From Alphaproteobacteria bacterium (GTDB lineage: Bacteria > Pseudomonadota > Alphaproteobacteria > Micavibrionales > Micavibrionaceae), in assembly GCA_016794305.1 (NCBI GenBank), contig JAEUKN010000004.1, forward strand, positions 17,757 to 81,756: 64,000 bases of DNA, in the 5' to 3' direction. Under the pieces are notes generated by a model. That model saw only the letters and a program-made list of their open reading frames with translations, was not told where the DNA came from and did not search any database. The position numbers and the translations under genes were made by a program. Numbering within the stretch: position 1 is the stretch's first letter; every line of letters starts with the position of its first letter. Below, one piece after another: positions 39,450-49,453 of this stretch.

Positions 39450-40133
39450 TTATAGGATGGGCGCCCATTCAATCGGCGTAAGCCCGTGGGTGACGAGATA
39501 GTCATTGGCTTTTTTGAAATGGCCGCAACCGATAAAACCACGATGGGCAGATAACGGGGAGGGGTGCGGTGCCGTTAGGACCAGGTGGCGAGTGCGGTCG
39601 ATAAAGGCTCCTTTTTTCTGGGCATAAGCCCCCCAGAGCATAAATACAATATGCGATTTTTGATCGTTGATCAGGCGGATAATACGGTCGGTAAATTCCT
39701 CCCACCCTTTATTTTGATGGGAGCCTGCCTGGGCCTGAGCCACCGTGAGCGTGGCATTGAGGAGCAAAACACCTTGTTCGGCCCAGCGTGTCAGGTCGCC
39801 GCTCTTGGGCGGGGGCGCGCCATATTCTTGCTCAATTTCTTTGTAAATATTCACGAGACTGGGCGGGATCGCAACATGGTCGCGTACCGAAAAAGATAGT
39901 CCGTGGGCTTGGTCCGGGCCGTGGTAGGGATCCTGGCCCAAAATCACCACCTTAACACGGTCAAAGCCCGTAGTGTTGAGCGCGTTGAAAATCTCATCCC
40001 CTTTGGGATAGATGATTTTGCCCGACGCTTTTTCCTGCTGCAAAAACTCGCGCAGTTTTTGCATATAGGGCTGGTGAAACTCAGCTTCCAAATGCGTTAA
40101 CCATGAGGGGGAAAGTTTAATTTGGGCGGTCAT
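39450..40133 (-). CDS. ung: Uracil-DNA glycosylase (family 1)
   Basis: Removes uracil from DNA to start base-excision repair. The water-activating motif [18 protein letters not shown] and the DNA-intercalation motif [17 protein letters not shown] are complete, as are LLLNATLTV and [12 protein letters not shown]. 227 aa, normal length. It follows topA by 27 bases and precedes rnc on the minus strand. Confidence 0.98.
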   Translation of the reverse strand: MTAQIKLSPSWLTHLEAEFHQPYMQKLREFLQQEKASGKIIYPKGDEIFNALNTTGFDRVKVVILGQDPYHGPDQAHGLSFSVRDHVAIPPSLVNIYKEIEQEYGAPPPKSGDLTRWAEQGVLLLNATLTVAQAQAGSHQNKGWEEFTDRIIRLINDQKSHIVFMLWGAYAQKKGAFIDRTRHLVLTAPHPSPLSAHRGFIGCGHFKKANDYLVTHGLTPIEWAPIL

Positions 40134-40160
40134 GCTATCAAACCCCGTGTAAATAATACC

Positions 40161-42755
40161 CTATTCACCAGTTTCCGTAGATGACCGTTTTTTTGCGGTT
40201 GCCTTGGGCTTCGCGGCTGTGGTTTTTTTGGCACTCGGCTTTTTAGCCGTAGGCTTTTTGGTAGATTTAGCTTTGCTGACTCTAGCTTTTTTGGCGGGGG
40301 ATGCTTTATCCTCAGTATTTTCGGTATCCGCAGCACCCGTCGCTTTGCCCTTAGATTTTGCTGAGCCCTTGGCCGCGGCTTTCTTGGCAAAGCGCGGTTT
40401 TTTCTCACCAATTTGGGCGCATAATTCCACCGCGCGGTTCATGCCGATGGTCAAGACATCTTCATCCTTCGGGATGGATTTAAAGCGGTCCTGATATTTG
40501 ATATAGGGGCCAAATCGGCCCACGCCGGCTTCAATCTTTGCGCCCGTTTCAGGGTGCAGGCCAATGAGGCGCGGCAACGCCAAAAGTTTGAGCGCACTAT
40601 CCAATGTCACCTGATCAATCGCCGTTCCCTGGGGCAATCCTTGGCGTTTCGGCTTATCTTTTTTGTCTGTGCTGCCTTCGGGGACGTCAATTTGCACATA
40701 GGGGCCGTAGGGGCCGCGGCGCAGGCTCACGGTGCGACCGGTGCCCGGATCAGTGCCCAAAATTTTCGGTTCATTGTTCAGTGCCGCGCCGTTTTCTGCG
40801 TCTTCCAACGCTTCGCCGCTTTGCACGACAAGGGGGCGCGTATGGCGACATTCGGGATAGTTGGAACAGCCGATAAAGGCACCAAATTTGCCGACCTTAA
40901 GCGAAAGCCGCCCGTTTTCACAGGCTGGGCATTTGCGCGGATCAGGGTTTTCAGGACTTACGGGGAAGAAATGCGGCCCCAGTTCAGCATCAAGCGCATC
41001 CAAAACCATGGTGATGGTTAATTCTTTGGTGCCGTCCACGGCGGCCTTAAACCCGCTCCAAAACTGCATCAGGGCTTCTTTCCAAAATACCTGACCGCTG
41101 GAGATGGCATCAAGTTCATCCTCCAGATTCGCGGTGAAATCATAATCCACATATTTTTCAAAAAATTTGATCAGGAACGTCGTGACCAATCGCCCGCGAT
41201 CCTCCGGCACAAAGCGGCGTTTATCAAGCGTGACATAGGACCGGTCCTGAAGCACCTGAATGATCGAGGCATAGGTCGAAGGGCGGCCAATGCCCATTTC
41301 CTCTAGCTTTTTTACCAGAGAGGCTTCGGAATATCGCGGCGGGGGTTGCGTGAAATGTTGGTCGGGTGTGACCTCTTGCGTGCGCAAATTCATGCCTTCG
41401 TTCAAATTCGGCAGGCGGCGATTTTCCTCATTTTCATCTGTGTCCTTGCTGTCTTCATCGTCCTCACGATAGAGGGTCAAAAAACCGTCAAAGGCAATGG
41501 TAGAGCCGGTGGCACGCAACACCACATCATCGGTCCCATCGGAAATATCCGCACTCACCTGATCCAACACCGCATTTTCCATCTGGGACGCCAGCGTGCG
41601 TTTCCAGATCAAATCATAGAGCGCAGCCTGTTTCCCGTCCAAATATCGCGCCATGTCTTGGGGGCGGCGGGACAGGGCCGTGGGGCGGATTGCCTCGTGC
41701 GCTTCCTGGGCATTTTTGGCTTTGCTTTTGTAAATGCGCGGGGAGTCGGGCAAATATTTCGCTCCGTAATGATGTTCAATCTCGCTGCGGCATTGGGCGA
41801 TGGCGTCATTGGACAGGGTGATGCCGTCCGTCCGCATATAGGTAATCAATCCCACGGTTTCCCCGCCAATATCAACCCCTTCGTAGAGTTGTTGGGCCAA
41901 TCGCATGGTTTGCGAGGCAGAAAATCCCAGCTTGCGCGATGCCTCCATCTGCAGGCTTGAGGTAATAAACGGCGCGTAGGGGGAGCGTCTAACTTGCTTT
42001 TTCTCAATTTTTTGGATGGCAAGTTTTTTATTTTCAATGCGTTTGACGGCGGCGAGAGCGTCTGCTTCGTTGGTGATATCCAGTTTATCTAGCTTGTTAC
42101 CCGCCAAATGCGTGAGCCGCGCCATAAAGGTCGCACCTTCAGGCGTTTGCAGCCGCGCATGAATCGACCAATATTCCTGGGCGCGGAATGCTTCAATTTC
42201 CGCCTCACGCTCACAGATCAGCCGCAAAGCCACAGATTGCACGCGCCCCGCCGATTTTGACCCCGGCAATTTGCGCCATAAAACCGGGGAAAGTGTAAAG
42301 CCCACCAAAAAATCAAGCGCGCGGCGCGCCAAATACGCATCAATCAAGGGTTTATCAAGGGCGCGCGGCTTTTCAAAGGCAGCCTTAATCGCGTTTTTGG
42401 TGATCTCGTTAAACGTCACACGCTCAACATTTTTGCCTTTGAGCAAATTTTTTTCATCCAAAATCTGTTGAATATGCCATGAAATGGCTTCCCCTTCACG
42501 ATCAGGGTCAGTGCACAGATAAACGGTTTTGGCCGATTTAACGGCGCTGGAGATATCCTTCATCGTTTTGGTGGCGCGGTCGGACAATTCCCAGCGCATG
42601 GAAAAATCATCCTCGGGACTAACGGCCCCATCCTTGGCCACCAAGTCGCGCACATGGCCGAAAGAGGCCAATACATGGTAATCAGAGCCAAGATATTTAT
42701 TAATCGTCTTGGCCTTGGCGGGTGATTCCACAATCACAAGATTTGTCGCGCTCAT
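40161..42755 (-). CDS. topA: DNA topoisomerase I
   Basis: A type IA enzyme that relaxes negative supercoils. The Toprim domain begins VIVESPAKAKTINKYLG and contains CTDPDREGEAISWH; the active-site Tyr lies in GLITYMRTDGITLS (near residue 305). A four-Cys zinc finger follows (KCPACENGRL and GCSNYPECRHTRPL), then one further topoisomerase C-terminal repeat pair and a Lys/Ala-rich DNA-binding tail (about 90 residues) typical of alphaproteobacteria. 864 aa. Confidence 0.98.
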   Translation of the reverse strand: MSATNLVIVESPAKAKTINKYLGSDYHVLASFGHVRDLVAKDGAVSPEDDFSMRWELSDRATKTMKDISSAVKSAKTVYLCTDPDREGEAISWHIQQILDEKNLLKGKNVERVTFNEITKNAIKAAFEKPRALDKPLIDAYLARRALDFLVGFTLSPVLWRKLPGSKSAGRVQSVALRLICEREAEIEAFRAQEYWSIHARLQTPEGATFMARLTHLAGNKLDKLDITNEADALAAVKRIENKKLAIQKIEKKQVRRSPYAPFITSSLQMEASRKLGFSASQTMRLAQQLYEGVDIGGETVGLITYMRTDGITLSNDAIAQCRSEIEHHYGAKYLPDSPRIYKSKAKNAQEAHEAIRPTALSRRPQDMARYLDGKQAALYDLIWKRTLASQMENAVLDQVSADISDGTDDVVLRATGSTIAFDGFLTLYREDDEDSKDTDENEENRRLPNLNEGMNLRTQEVTPDQHFTQPPPRYSEASLVKKLEEMGIGRPSTYASIIQVLQDRSYVTLDKRRFVPEDRGRLVTTFLIKFFEKYVDYDFTANLEDELDAISSGQVFWKEALMQFWSGFKAAVDGTKELTITMVLDALDAELGPHFFPVSPENPDPRKCPACENGRLSLKVGKFGAFIGCSNYPECRHTRPLVVQSGEALEDAENGAALNNEPKILGTDPGTGRTVSLRRGPYGPYVQIDVPEGSTDKKDKPKRQGLPQGTAIDQVTLDSALKLLALPRLIGLHPETGAKIEAGVGRFGPYIKYQDRFKSIPKDEDVLTIGMNRAVELCAQIGEKKPRFAKKAAAKGSAKSKGKATGAADTENTEDKASPAKKARVSKAKSTKKPTAKKPSAKKTTAAKPKATAKKRSSTETGE

Positions 42756-43047
42756 ATATTTTTCCCGTTTATAGTGCCCCGGCGGATTTTATCCCAGGGT
42801 TATTATTATATTGCAAAGCGCATGAACAGGTTCTAAAACCCAAACCTCGCCACGCCCGAATCCTCACATATCATGGATGGAAGTCTTAATCTATAAAAAT
42901 TCTCCGGGCATTCACAGGGCGGAGGAAATGGCCGTTTCATTTTGCGAAAATTTGCGATATGAAAATAATTCATTGAAAAACGGGCTGATCTTTGTGTGAT
43001 CAGGCCCGTTTTTATATCTTGGAGGAGATAAACTTTGACAACGTTGC
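42756..43047. other. Intergenic region between topA and acnA
   Basis: No gene. It includes a solo copy of the MITE-like terminal sequence (catgaacaggttct, 42821-42834) and a strong terminator at 42976-43013. Confidence 0.6.
42976..43013. terminator. Rho-independent terminator after acnA
   Basis: AAAAACGGGC(C)TGATC-type stem: aaaaacgggctgatc pairs with gatcaggcccgttttt around tttgtgt, with a single bulge. The A and T runs on either side make it function in both orientations; it ends acnA on the minus strand. Confidence 0.88.
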
Positions 43048-45726
43048 TTACGACACCTTGGCGAGGGAGCGGAGCACGAAATTAAGCACGCCACCGTTTT
43101 TGTAATATTCGACTTCATCGAGCGTATCAATACGGCAAAGGAGTTTTACCGATTCGGTTGTGCCGTTTTTCCGTGTGATGGTGAGCGTGACATCCATGCG
43201 GGGAATAATGCCCTGTTCAATGCCCGTCACGGACACGGTTTCAGTCCCGTCCAGTTTCAGGTCCTTGCGTGTCATGCCGTCCTTAAACACCAGCGGCAGA
43301 ACACCCATCCCAACGAGGTTAGAGCGGTGAATGCGTTCAAAACTTTCCGCAATCACGGCCTTAACACCGAGCAAAATCGTGCCCTTGGCGGCCCAATCGC
43401 GCGATGATCCAGTGCCGTATTCCTTGCCCGCGAAAATCACCAACGGTTTGCCGTCGGCTTTATATTTCATCGCGGCATCGTAAATCGGCATTTGTTCGCC
43501 CGTGGGCACATATTTGGTGAGACCGCCTTCCACCCCATCCAGCATTTCATTTTTAATGCGGATATTGGCAAAGGTGCCGCGCATCATGACTTCATGATTG
43601 CCGCGCCGCGCGCCGTAGGAATTGAAATCGGCCACGGCCACGCCGTGATCCATAAGGTATTTCCCCGCCGGCGAGTCCTTTTTGATATTTCCCGCGGGTG
43701 AAATATGGTCGGTGGTGATCGAGTCGCCAAACACCGCCAGAATATTGGCGGAATGAATGTCGCTGATGCTGCCTGCACCCTTTGCCATGCCGTGGAAATA
43801 GGGCGGATTGGCGACATAGGTCGATTTTTCCTGCCAATTATAGACTTCACCGCCCGCCCCGGCGTTGATCGCCTGCCATTCCTCCGGCCCTTTGAATACA
43901 TCCGCGTAACGGCTTTTGAACATGTCGGCAGTGAGGCAATATTCCACGGTTGCGCGGATTTCTTCGTTGGTTGGCCAGATATCCTTCAGGTACACCGCCC
44001 TGCCGTCTTTCCCCGTTCCCAACGGTTGCGTGAGCAAATCAAGATGCGTGTTTCCGGCGAGCGCATAGGCCACAACCAAGGGCGGTGAGGCCAGGTAGTT
44101 TGCCTTCACATGCGGGCTTACGCGCCCTTCGAAGTTACGGTTCCCCGAGAGTACGGCGGAAACAGTGAGATCGCCGGCCTCAACAGCCTTAGCAATCGGG
44201 CCGGGTAGCGGGCCGGAATTTCCGATACAGGTCGTGCAGCCATAACCCACGAGGTTAAAGCCGAGCCTGTCCAAATCCGCTTGCAATCCTGCTTTATTCA
44301 GGTAATCGGTGACAACTTGCGATCCGGGGGCGAGTGAGGTTTTCACCCACGGCTTCACGCTCAATCCCTTTTCAATTGCCTTGCGCGCCAGTAATCCTGC
44401 GGCCACCAGCACAGACGGGTTGGAGGTATTGGTGCAAGAGGTAATGGCCGCGATGACCACCGCGCCGTCCTCCAAAGCATAATCTGCACCTTCAACGAGG
44501 ACGGAGCGTTTGCTCGGCACAATTGCCTTAATTGAGTCGGGCATTTTTGAAAGCGGTACGCGGTCCTGCGGACGTTTTGGTCCGGCCAAGGACGGTTCCA
44601 CATTGCCCAAATCAAGGGCCAAGCTATCGGTAAAGACAGGGTCGGGAGAGTTGGCATCGCGCCACATGCCTTGCTCGCGGGCATAGGCCTCAACCAATTT
44701 CACGCGGTGCGGGTCGCGGCCCGTGAAGTTCAGATAACGAATGGTTTCGGCATCAATCGGGAAAAATCCGCAAGTTGCGCCATATTCGGGGGCCATATTG
44801 GCAATGGTGGCGCGGTCGGCGAGAGAGAGGAAATCCAGCCCCGATCCGTAAAATTCAACAAATTTATTGACAACGCCCTTCGCGCGCAGCATCTGGGTGA
44901 CGGTTAAAACCAGGTCAGTGGCCGTTGTACCCTCTTTCAACTGTCCCGTGAGTTTAAATCCGATGACTTCAGGAATGAGCATCGAAACAGGTTGCCCCAG
45001 CATCGCGGCTTCGGCTTCAATCCCGCCAACACCCCATCCGAGAACCCCAAGACCGTTGATCATCGTGGTGTGGCTGTCTGTGCCGACCAACGTATCGGGA
45101 TAGGCAATGTTGACGCCCGGTTGCTCCTCATCTTCCTCCACCCATATGGTTTGCGCCAGATATTCCAAATTCACCTGATGGCAAATCCCCGTTCCGGGCG
45201 GCACCACGCGGAAATTTTTAAACGCAGATTGGCCCCAACGCAAAAATTCATAACGTTCGCCATTGCGTTCAAATTCAATTTCCACGTTTTTGCGGAATGA
45301 GTCCGGGCCGCCAAACGCATCGACCATGACCGAGTGGTCAATGACCAAATCAACAGCCGTCAGCGGGTTAATTTTTTGCCGGTTCCCGCCCAAATTTCCC
45401 ATGGCTTCGCGCATTGCGGCCAAATCCACAACGGCGGGAACACCGGTGAAATCCTGCATCAACACCCGCGCGGGGCGATAGGCGATCTCATGGTCCGAAG
45501 TTTTGTTTTTAATCCAGGTTTTGAGTGCCTCAATATCCTCCACCTGAACCGAACGCCCATCCTCAAATCGCAAGAGATTTTCGAGCAAAACCTTGAGCGA
45601 ATAGGGCAAAGCCGACAAATTGCCGATTTTGGCTTCGGCTTCCTTCAGGGAGAAATAATCGTAACTTTTCCCATCAACTGTCAGTTTTTTGCGGGTCTGC
45701 AAGGTGTCGTGTCCGGCGCGTGTCAT
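43048..45726 (-). CDS. acnA: Aconitate hydratase A
   Basis: Isomerises citrate to isocitrate in the TCA cycle. 892 aa, the AcnA/IRP1 type. Fe-S ligand Cys are visible in [13 protein letters not shown] and [16 protein letters not shown]; substrate-binding segments [35 protein letters not shown] and the swivel-domain [18 protein letters not shown] are intact. It stands alone, preceded by an AT-rich gap and followed by a strong terminator. Confidence 0.98.
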   Translation of the reverse strand: MTRAGHDTLQTRKKLTVDGKSYDYFSLKEAEAKIGNLSALPYSLKVLLENLLRFEDGRSVQVEDIEALKTWIKNKTSDHEIAYRPARVLMQDFTGVPAVVDLAAMREAMGNLGGNRQKINPLTAVDLVIDHSVMVDAFGGPDSFRKNVEIEFERNGERYEFLRWGQSAFKNFRVVPPGTGICHQVNLEYLAQTIWVEEDEEQPGVNIAYPDTLVGTDSHTTMINGLGVLGWGVGGIEAEAAMLGQPVSMLIPEVIGFKLTGQLKEGTTATDLVLTVTQMLRAKGVVNKFVEFYGSGLDFLSLADRATIANMAPEYGATCGFFPIDAETIRYLNFTGRDPHRVKLVEAYAREQGMWRDANSPDPVFTDSLALDLGNVEPSLAGPKRPQDRVPLSKMPDSIKAIVPSKRSVLVEGADYALEDGAVVIAAITSCTNTSNPSVLVAAGLLARKAIEKGLSVKPWVKTSLAPGSQVVTDYLNKAGLQADLDRLGFNLVGYGCTTCIGNSGPLPGPIAKAVEAGDLTVSAVLSGNRNFEGRVSPHVKANYLASPPLVVAYALAGNTHLDLLTQPLGTGKDGRAVYLKDIWPTNEEIRATVEYCLTADMFKSRYADVFKGPEEWQAINAGAGGEVYNWQEKSTYVANPPYFHGMAKGAGSISDIHSANILAVFGDSITTDHISPAGNIKKDSPAGKYLMDHGVAVADFNSYGARRGNHEVMMRGTFANIRIKNEMLDGVEGGLTKYVPTGEQMPIYDAAMKYKADGKPLVIFAGKEYGTGSSRDWAAKGTILLGVKAVIAESFERIHRSNLVGMGVLPLVFKDGMTRKDLKLDGTETVSVTGIEQGIIPRMDVTLTITRKNGTTESVKLLCRIDTLDEVEYYKNGGVLNFVLRSLAKVS

Positions 45727-46019
45727 TATATGATAACCTCAAATGAAAAAATAAAGAGTCAGAATAAAGTGTCAGAAGATCAACGAGTTACACAGAAAAA
45801 CTATTCTATTCTTCATGAAAAAAGATAAAAATTCGTAAAGAATATTTTGAAGTTGGTTGATTGGTATAATTGTTTCTGGGGTTAAATGAGAGTTTGAATA
45901 ATAATAGATGAGAGTGTGAAACACTCTGGATTCAGTTTGATTTACGAAAAAGTTTGATTTTTTCAATCCTTACCTATATCCACTTGTTATCAAACCATTA
46001 CTAAAAGCGAGGTTTTCAA
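45727..46019. other. AT-rich divergent gap between acnA and the zeta-like kinase gene
   Basis: About 290 bases, strongly AT-rich, with no gene or RNA recognised. It must hold the acnA promoter and the start region of the kinase gene (GAGG before ATG 46020). Confidence 0.5.
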
Positions 46020-46880
46020 ATGACAGAAGGTTTTTCAGCTGGCGCACGAGTTCTTCATGTTGACCCACACCAAGATCTTTTAACAAAATATACCCCTGAA
46101 GAAAGGGAGATGATTGGAACTTTCGTTGAAAGTAGAGTTTCCCCTTATCTCAATCATGGCCTTGAGCTATCTGAAAGACCGTTGGCTATATTAGTTGGAG
46201 GAATGCTGGGGGCAGGAAAATCTCACATGGGGCATGTACTTGCAAAAGAGAGTTACCCTTTTTGTAAAGCAGATGTAAACGACGACTGTCTATGTGAACT
46301 TAAAGGTTATATTGATGATTACCTTTCTAAAGGATTTCAGGCTGCTTATAATAAATGGCGCGAAGCATCAATTTTTATAGCGCAAAAAATAATTGAAACA
46401 ATGACTGCCGCTAACTGCAGTTTTATCAATGTTAGTACTGCTACTGGCGCACATGTTCCCGGGCAAATAGATGATCTTTTGCAACGTGGCTATCAAGTAG
46501 TGATTAAAGGATGTGCAACAACCCCCGAAATATCAAGGGAAAATATTAAAGCCGAAAATCGTTTCCGTTATCTACCCAGTCGTCCTGCGGCCTCTTTTGA
46601 ACTGCCAGAGGAGCACCTTGAAAAAAATAAAGAATGGTCGGCCCGTGCAATTTATTTTAAACAATTAGCCTTGGAAAACCCATTAGTATTATTTGAACAA
46701 TATGTTCTCCGTCGGGGGCCTGAGGGGCATTTTGAGCATGTTTTAGCGTTTAAAGTTGAAAATGGAGTTTTTGTGGAGGTCGATCATGGGGCGTGTCGGG
46801 AGTTTGACAAAATATGTCTTGAGGTAAATCACGGTCCTTATAGGACCCCTTTAACTCCATCAGTGCCCCGTGTCGCATAG
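46020..46880 (+). CDS. Zeta-toxin-like P-loop kinase
   Basis: 286 aa. Walker A GGMLGAGKSHMGHVL (about 60-74) is followed by KADVNDDCL, a helical region with YNKWREASIFIAQKII, then NCSFINVSTATGAHVPGQIDDLLQRGYQVVIKG and ISRENIKAENRFRYLP. This order matches the zeta-toxin/PezT kinase family (UDP-GlcNAc or nucleotide kinases): P-loop, substrate Asp, helix pair, late strand with a Gly-Tyr-X-Val, and an Arg-rich lid. No small antitoxin gene is adjacent. The gene is AT-rich compared with its neighbours, which suggests transfer. The exact substrate is unknown. Confidence 0.75.
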   Translation: MTEGFSAGARVLHVDPHQDLLTKYTPEEREMIGTFVESRVSPYLNHGLELSERPLAILVGGMLGAGKSHMGHVLAKESYPFCKADVNDDCLCELKGYIDDYLSKGFQAAYNKWREASIFIAQKIIETMTAANCSFINVSTATGAHVPGQIDDLLQRGYQVVIKGCATTPEISRENIKAENRFRYLPSRPAASFELPEEHLEKNKEWSARAIYFKQLALENPLVLFEQYVLRRGPEGHFEHVLAFKVENGVFVEVDHGACREFDKICLEVNHGPYRTPLTPSVPRVA

Positions 46881-46911
46881 TTGCTTTTACTTCACCCTGT
46901 CAGGCGGATAT

Positions 46912-47313
46912 TCAAGGGCTCAAAAACTTCTGAAATTCCGCCTCTTGGCTCTTGGGGATATGGACCGGGATGGCGGTGGTGCCGTTGGCGGCGAGGCATA
47001 AAAATATCTCCTTGCCCGCGCCGAATTCAACATTATCAAGGAGTCCCAGCCCCAATATCGGTCGTGCCAATGAAACGGAGCTGCGCAGAGTTTTCTCGGC
47101 TGATTCACGTTTGGCACGGATGTTTTCAGACATTTGCAGCGTGGATTTGATTTCCCCGTCCTGCGTCAGCCATTCATGGGCAAAAAGCGAGAGTTTCCAG
47201 CTCGCCAAAACCGCCGCAACATTGGCTATGGCCGGGATAAATTTATCTTCGCGGCCTTTTACGGCCGGGTTGTCGATGAATTCATGGATGGGACCATCAG
47301 CCAATTTTTTCAT
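46912..47313 (-). CDS. Conserved-looking protein of unknown function
   Basis: 133 aa, no family recognised. It is mostly helical (FIPAIANVAAVLASWKLSLF, ENIRAKRESAEKTLRSSV) and ends IPVHIPKSQEAEFQKFLSP. No signal, TM or metal motif. Base usage is like that of core genes around it, and the reading frame is clean, so I regard it as real. It is convergent with the kinase gene and divergent from lgt. Confidence 0.65.
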   Translation of the reverse strand: MKKLADGPIHEFIDNPAVKGREDKFIPAIANVAAVLASWKLSLFAHEWLTQDGEIKSTLQMSENIRAKRESAEKTLRSSVSLARPILGLGLLDNVEFGAGKEIFLCLAANGTTAIPVHIPKSQEAEFQKFLSP

Positions 47314-47402
47314 GTTGAAAATCCTAATTTTTGCCTTTTTTTATGACGTCTTCTGTGATTTTATCGTTTTCAGTTTATAAGTTGCAGGGAAATAAATTAT
47401 TA

Positions 47403-47448
47403 ATGACTGTGCCAAAAACTGTGCTCTATGACTGTACTCAATGATTGT
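47403..47448 (+). repeat. Interspersed atgactgt repeats before lgt
   Basis: atgactgt at 47403-47410 and 47428-47435 and atgattgt at 47441-47448, with actgtgc also duplicated in between. Imperfect short repeats. Confidence 0.5.
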
Positions 47449-47499
47449 CCTGAGTGAGAGAAGTCCCTTGGGCCTTATTTGAATGGATTTTGAACGCTT

Positions 47500-48339
47500 A
47501 TGCCTCTGAGATTTCCCAATATTGACCCCATCGCCGTGAGTTTTGACGTGGCGCAATTTCATTTTCAGATTCATTGGTATGCGCTCGCGTATCTCGCGGG
47601 GTTTATCGGCGCGTGGGCTTTGGCGGTGCGGTTGACCAAACTGTACCCCGCTGGCACGCGACCCCAAGGCGCGGATATTGATGATTTTTTAACCTGGGCG
47701 ATTTTGGGGGTTTTGCTCGGTGGGCGCATCGGCTATGTGCTGTTTTATAATTTTTCACAATATTGGGATGAACCGCTCGAGGCCCTGAAGATTTGGCATG
47801 GCGGCATGTCGTTTCACGGCGGGGCGTTGGGCGTGATTTTGGCGCTTATCCTGTTTGCCTATTTCAAGAAAATTTCGTTGCTGCGATTGGCGGATATTGT
47901 CACCGTGACGGTGCCGATTGGCTTATTTTTGGGGCGATTGGCGAATTTTGTGAATGGGGAGCTTTATGGCCGCGTGACCGATGCCCCCATCGGCATGATT
48001 TTTCCGCATGGCGGCGATGAACCGCGGCACCCGAGCCAGCTTTATGAAGCGGCCGGGGAGGGGATGGTGCTGTTTTTCATTCTGCTCGCGCTGATCCTCA
48101 CGCCCAAAATTCGCCAACGCCCGGGTATTGTGTGCGGCGCATTTTTATTGGGTTATGGAGTCATTCGCGGCCTTATCGAATTTTTCCGTGAACCGGATAT
48201 CCAATTGGGATTTTTATTCGGCGGGGTGACTATGGGGCAAATATTATGCATACCAATGATCGCGGCGGGTTTAGTTCTAATCATGAAAAGCTTGAGGGCG
48301 GAGAATGGACCAATCACCCCTGCGTCGGCTGATCATTGA
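47500..48339 (+). CDS. lgt: Prolipoprotein diacylglyceryl transferase
   Basis: Transfers diacylglycerol to the lipobox Cys of prolipoproteins in the inner membrane. 279 aa, about seven TM segments, with the essential HGGMSFHGGALG motif, and the signature GRLANFVNGELYGR. HPSQLYEA is also conserved. The 3' end overlaps the next gene by 35 bases, so lgt, midA and pgeF form a tight operon. Confidence 0.97.
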   Translation: MPLRFPNIDPIAVSFDVAQFHFQIHWYALAYLAGFIGAWALAVRLTKLYPAGTRPQGADIDDFLTWAILGVLLGGRIGYVLFYNFSQYWDEPLEALKIWHGGMSFHGGALGVILALILFAYFKKISLLRLADIVTVTVPIGLFLGRLANFVNGELYGRVTDAPIGMIFPHGGDEPRHPSQLYEAAGEGMVLFFILLALILTPKIRQRPGIVCGAFLLGYGVIRGLIEFFREPDIQLGFLFGGVTMGQILCIPMIAAGLVLIMKSLRAENGPITPASADH

Positions 48340-49453
48340 TGAAATTGCGGCCGGCGGCCCGTTATCGATAGAGCGTTATTGGGAGCTGTGTCAATATCAC
48401 CCGGATTACGGATATTATATGTGCCGCGATCCGGTGGGCGCGCGCGGGGACTTCACCACCGCCCCCGAAATATCGCAATTATTTGGGGAGATGATCGGCA
48501 TTTGGGCGATGGAGCGATGGCAGGCGATGGGTGCGCCGCGTCATTTCCACCTGATTGAATGCGGTCCGGGGCATGGTACCCTGATGGCCGATTTATTGCG
48601 CATTGCGGCGGTTTTGCCCGATTTTTTGGCGGCGTGCCAACTTCATATGATCGAAATTTCACCGCATTTGCGGGACATTCAGCGGCAAACATTATCGCAA
48701 GTCAAACAAGCGGCGCAGTGCCGCAATATCACATGGCATGCGGATATCAAAGACATCCCTCTGTCCTCGCCGGTGATTATCATTGGCAATGAATTTTTTG
48801 ATGCGATCCCTATACGTCAATATATATGGAAAGATGAGCGTTGGCGGGAGCGGCGGGTGGAGTATAACGGGCAGGAATTTGTATTGACGGATGCGGAGAT
48901 TTCGGCGGTCTCAATGCCCCTCTCGCCGGCCGCACCGCCACAGAAGGGCGCAACAATTGCGGATGGAGCCATTATGGAATGGGCGCCGATTAGGGATAAA
49001 ATTTGCGATCAGATTTTACAGATTTTGAAGTCTCATTCCGGGTCTGCGCTGTTTATTGATTACGGATATGAAAAATTTGAGTTTGGTGATAGTTTGCAGG
49101 CAATATACAAGCATAAATACTCAAATATCCTTGAAAATCAAGGCGTTAGCGATATAACCTCACATGTTAATTTTGAACAGATGGCTTATCAGGTAAAAGA
49201 TTATAATTTTAATATATCTCTTTATAATCAAAGGGAATTTTTAATTTCAACGGGAATTTTTGACCGCGCGAACCAGTTAAAGCGGGCACTTGATTTGAGT
49301 AAAGAATTAGGAATAAGTGCCCAAGATATTGATATTGCAGTAAAAAGGCTTGTTAGCGTTGATCAAATGGGGCAAATATTTAAGGTTATTTCGATAAATA
49401 ATTTTAGCCGTAATGATTTGCGTAATAAGCCAGATCGGGAGAAACAAGCATGA
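48305..49453 (+). CDS. MidA/NDUFAF7-type SAM-dependent methyltransferase (mosaic base composition)
   Basis: 382 aa, COG1565/DUF185. Mitochondrial NDUFAF7 methylates an Arg of the complex I subunit NDUFS2. The SAM site is LIECGPGHGTLMADLLR; the family start ERYWELCQYHPDYGYYM and GDFTTAPEISQLFGEMIG are intact. From about 49070 to 49440 the DNA becomes much more AT-rich and the protein changes to Lys/Asn/Ile-rich (IYKHKYSNILEN, YNFNISLYNQREFLI), while still matching the family (DITSHVNFEQMAY). This looks like a joined half from a different donor. It overlaps lgt at its 5' end and pgeF (ATGA) at its 3' end. Confidence 0.93.
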   Translation: MDQSPLRRLIIDEIAAGGPLSIERYWELCQYHPDYGYYMCRDPVGARGDFTTAPEISQLFGEMIGIWAMERWQAMGAPRHFHLIECGPGHGTLMADLLRIAAVLPDFLAACQLHMIEISPHLRDIQRQTLSQVKQAAQCRNITWHADIKDIPLSSPVIIIGNEFFDAIPIRQYIWKDERWRERRVEYNGQEFVLTDAEISAVSMPLSPAAPPQKGATIADGAIMEWAPIRDKICDQILQILKSHSGSALFIDYGYEKFEFGDSLQAIYKHKYSNILENQGVSDITSHVNFEQMAYQVKDYNFNISLYNQREFLISTGIFDRANQLKRALDLSKELGISAQDIDIAVKRLVSVDQMGQIFKVISINNFSRNDLRNKPDREKQA

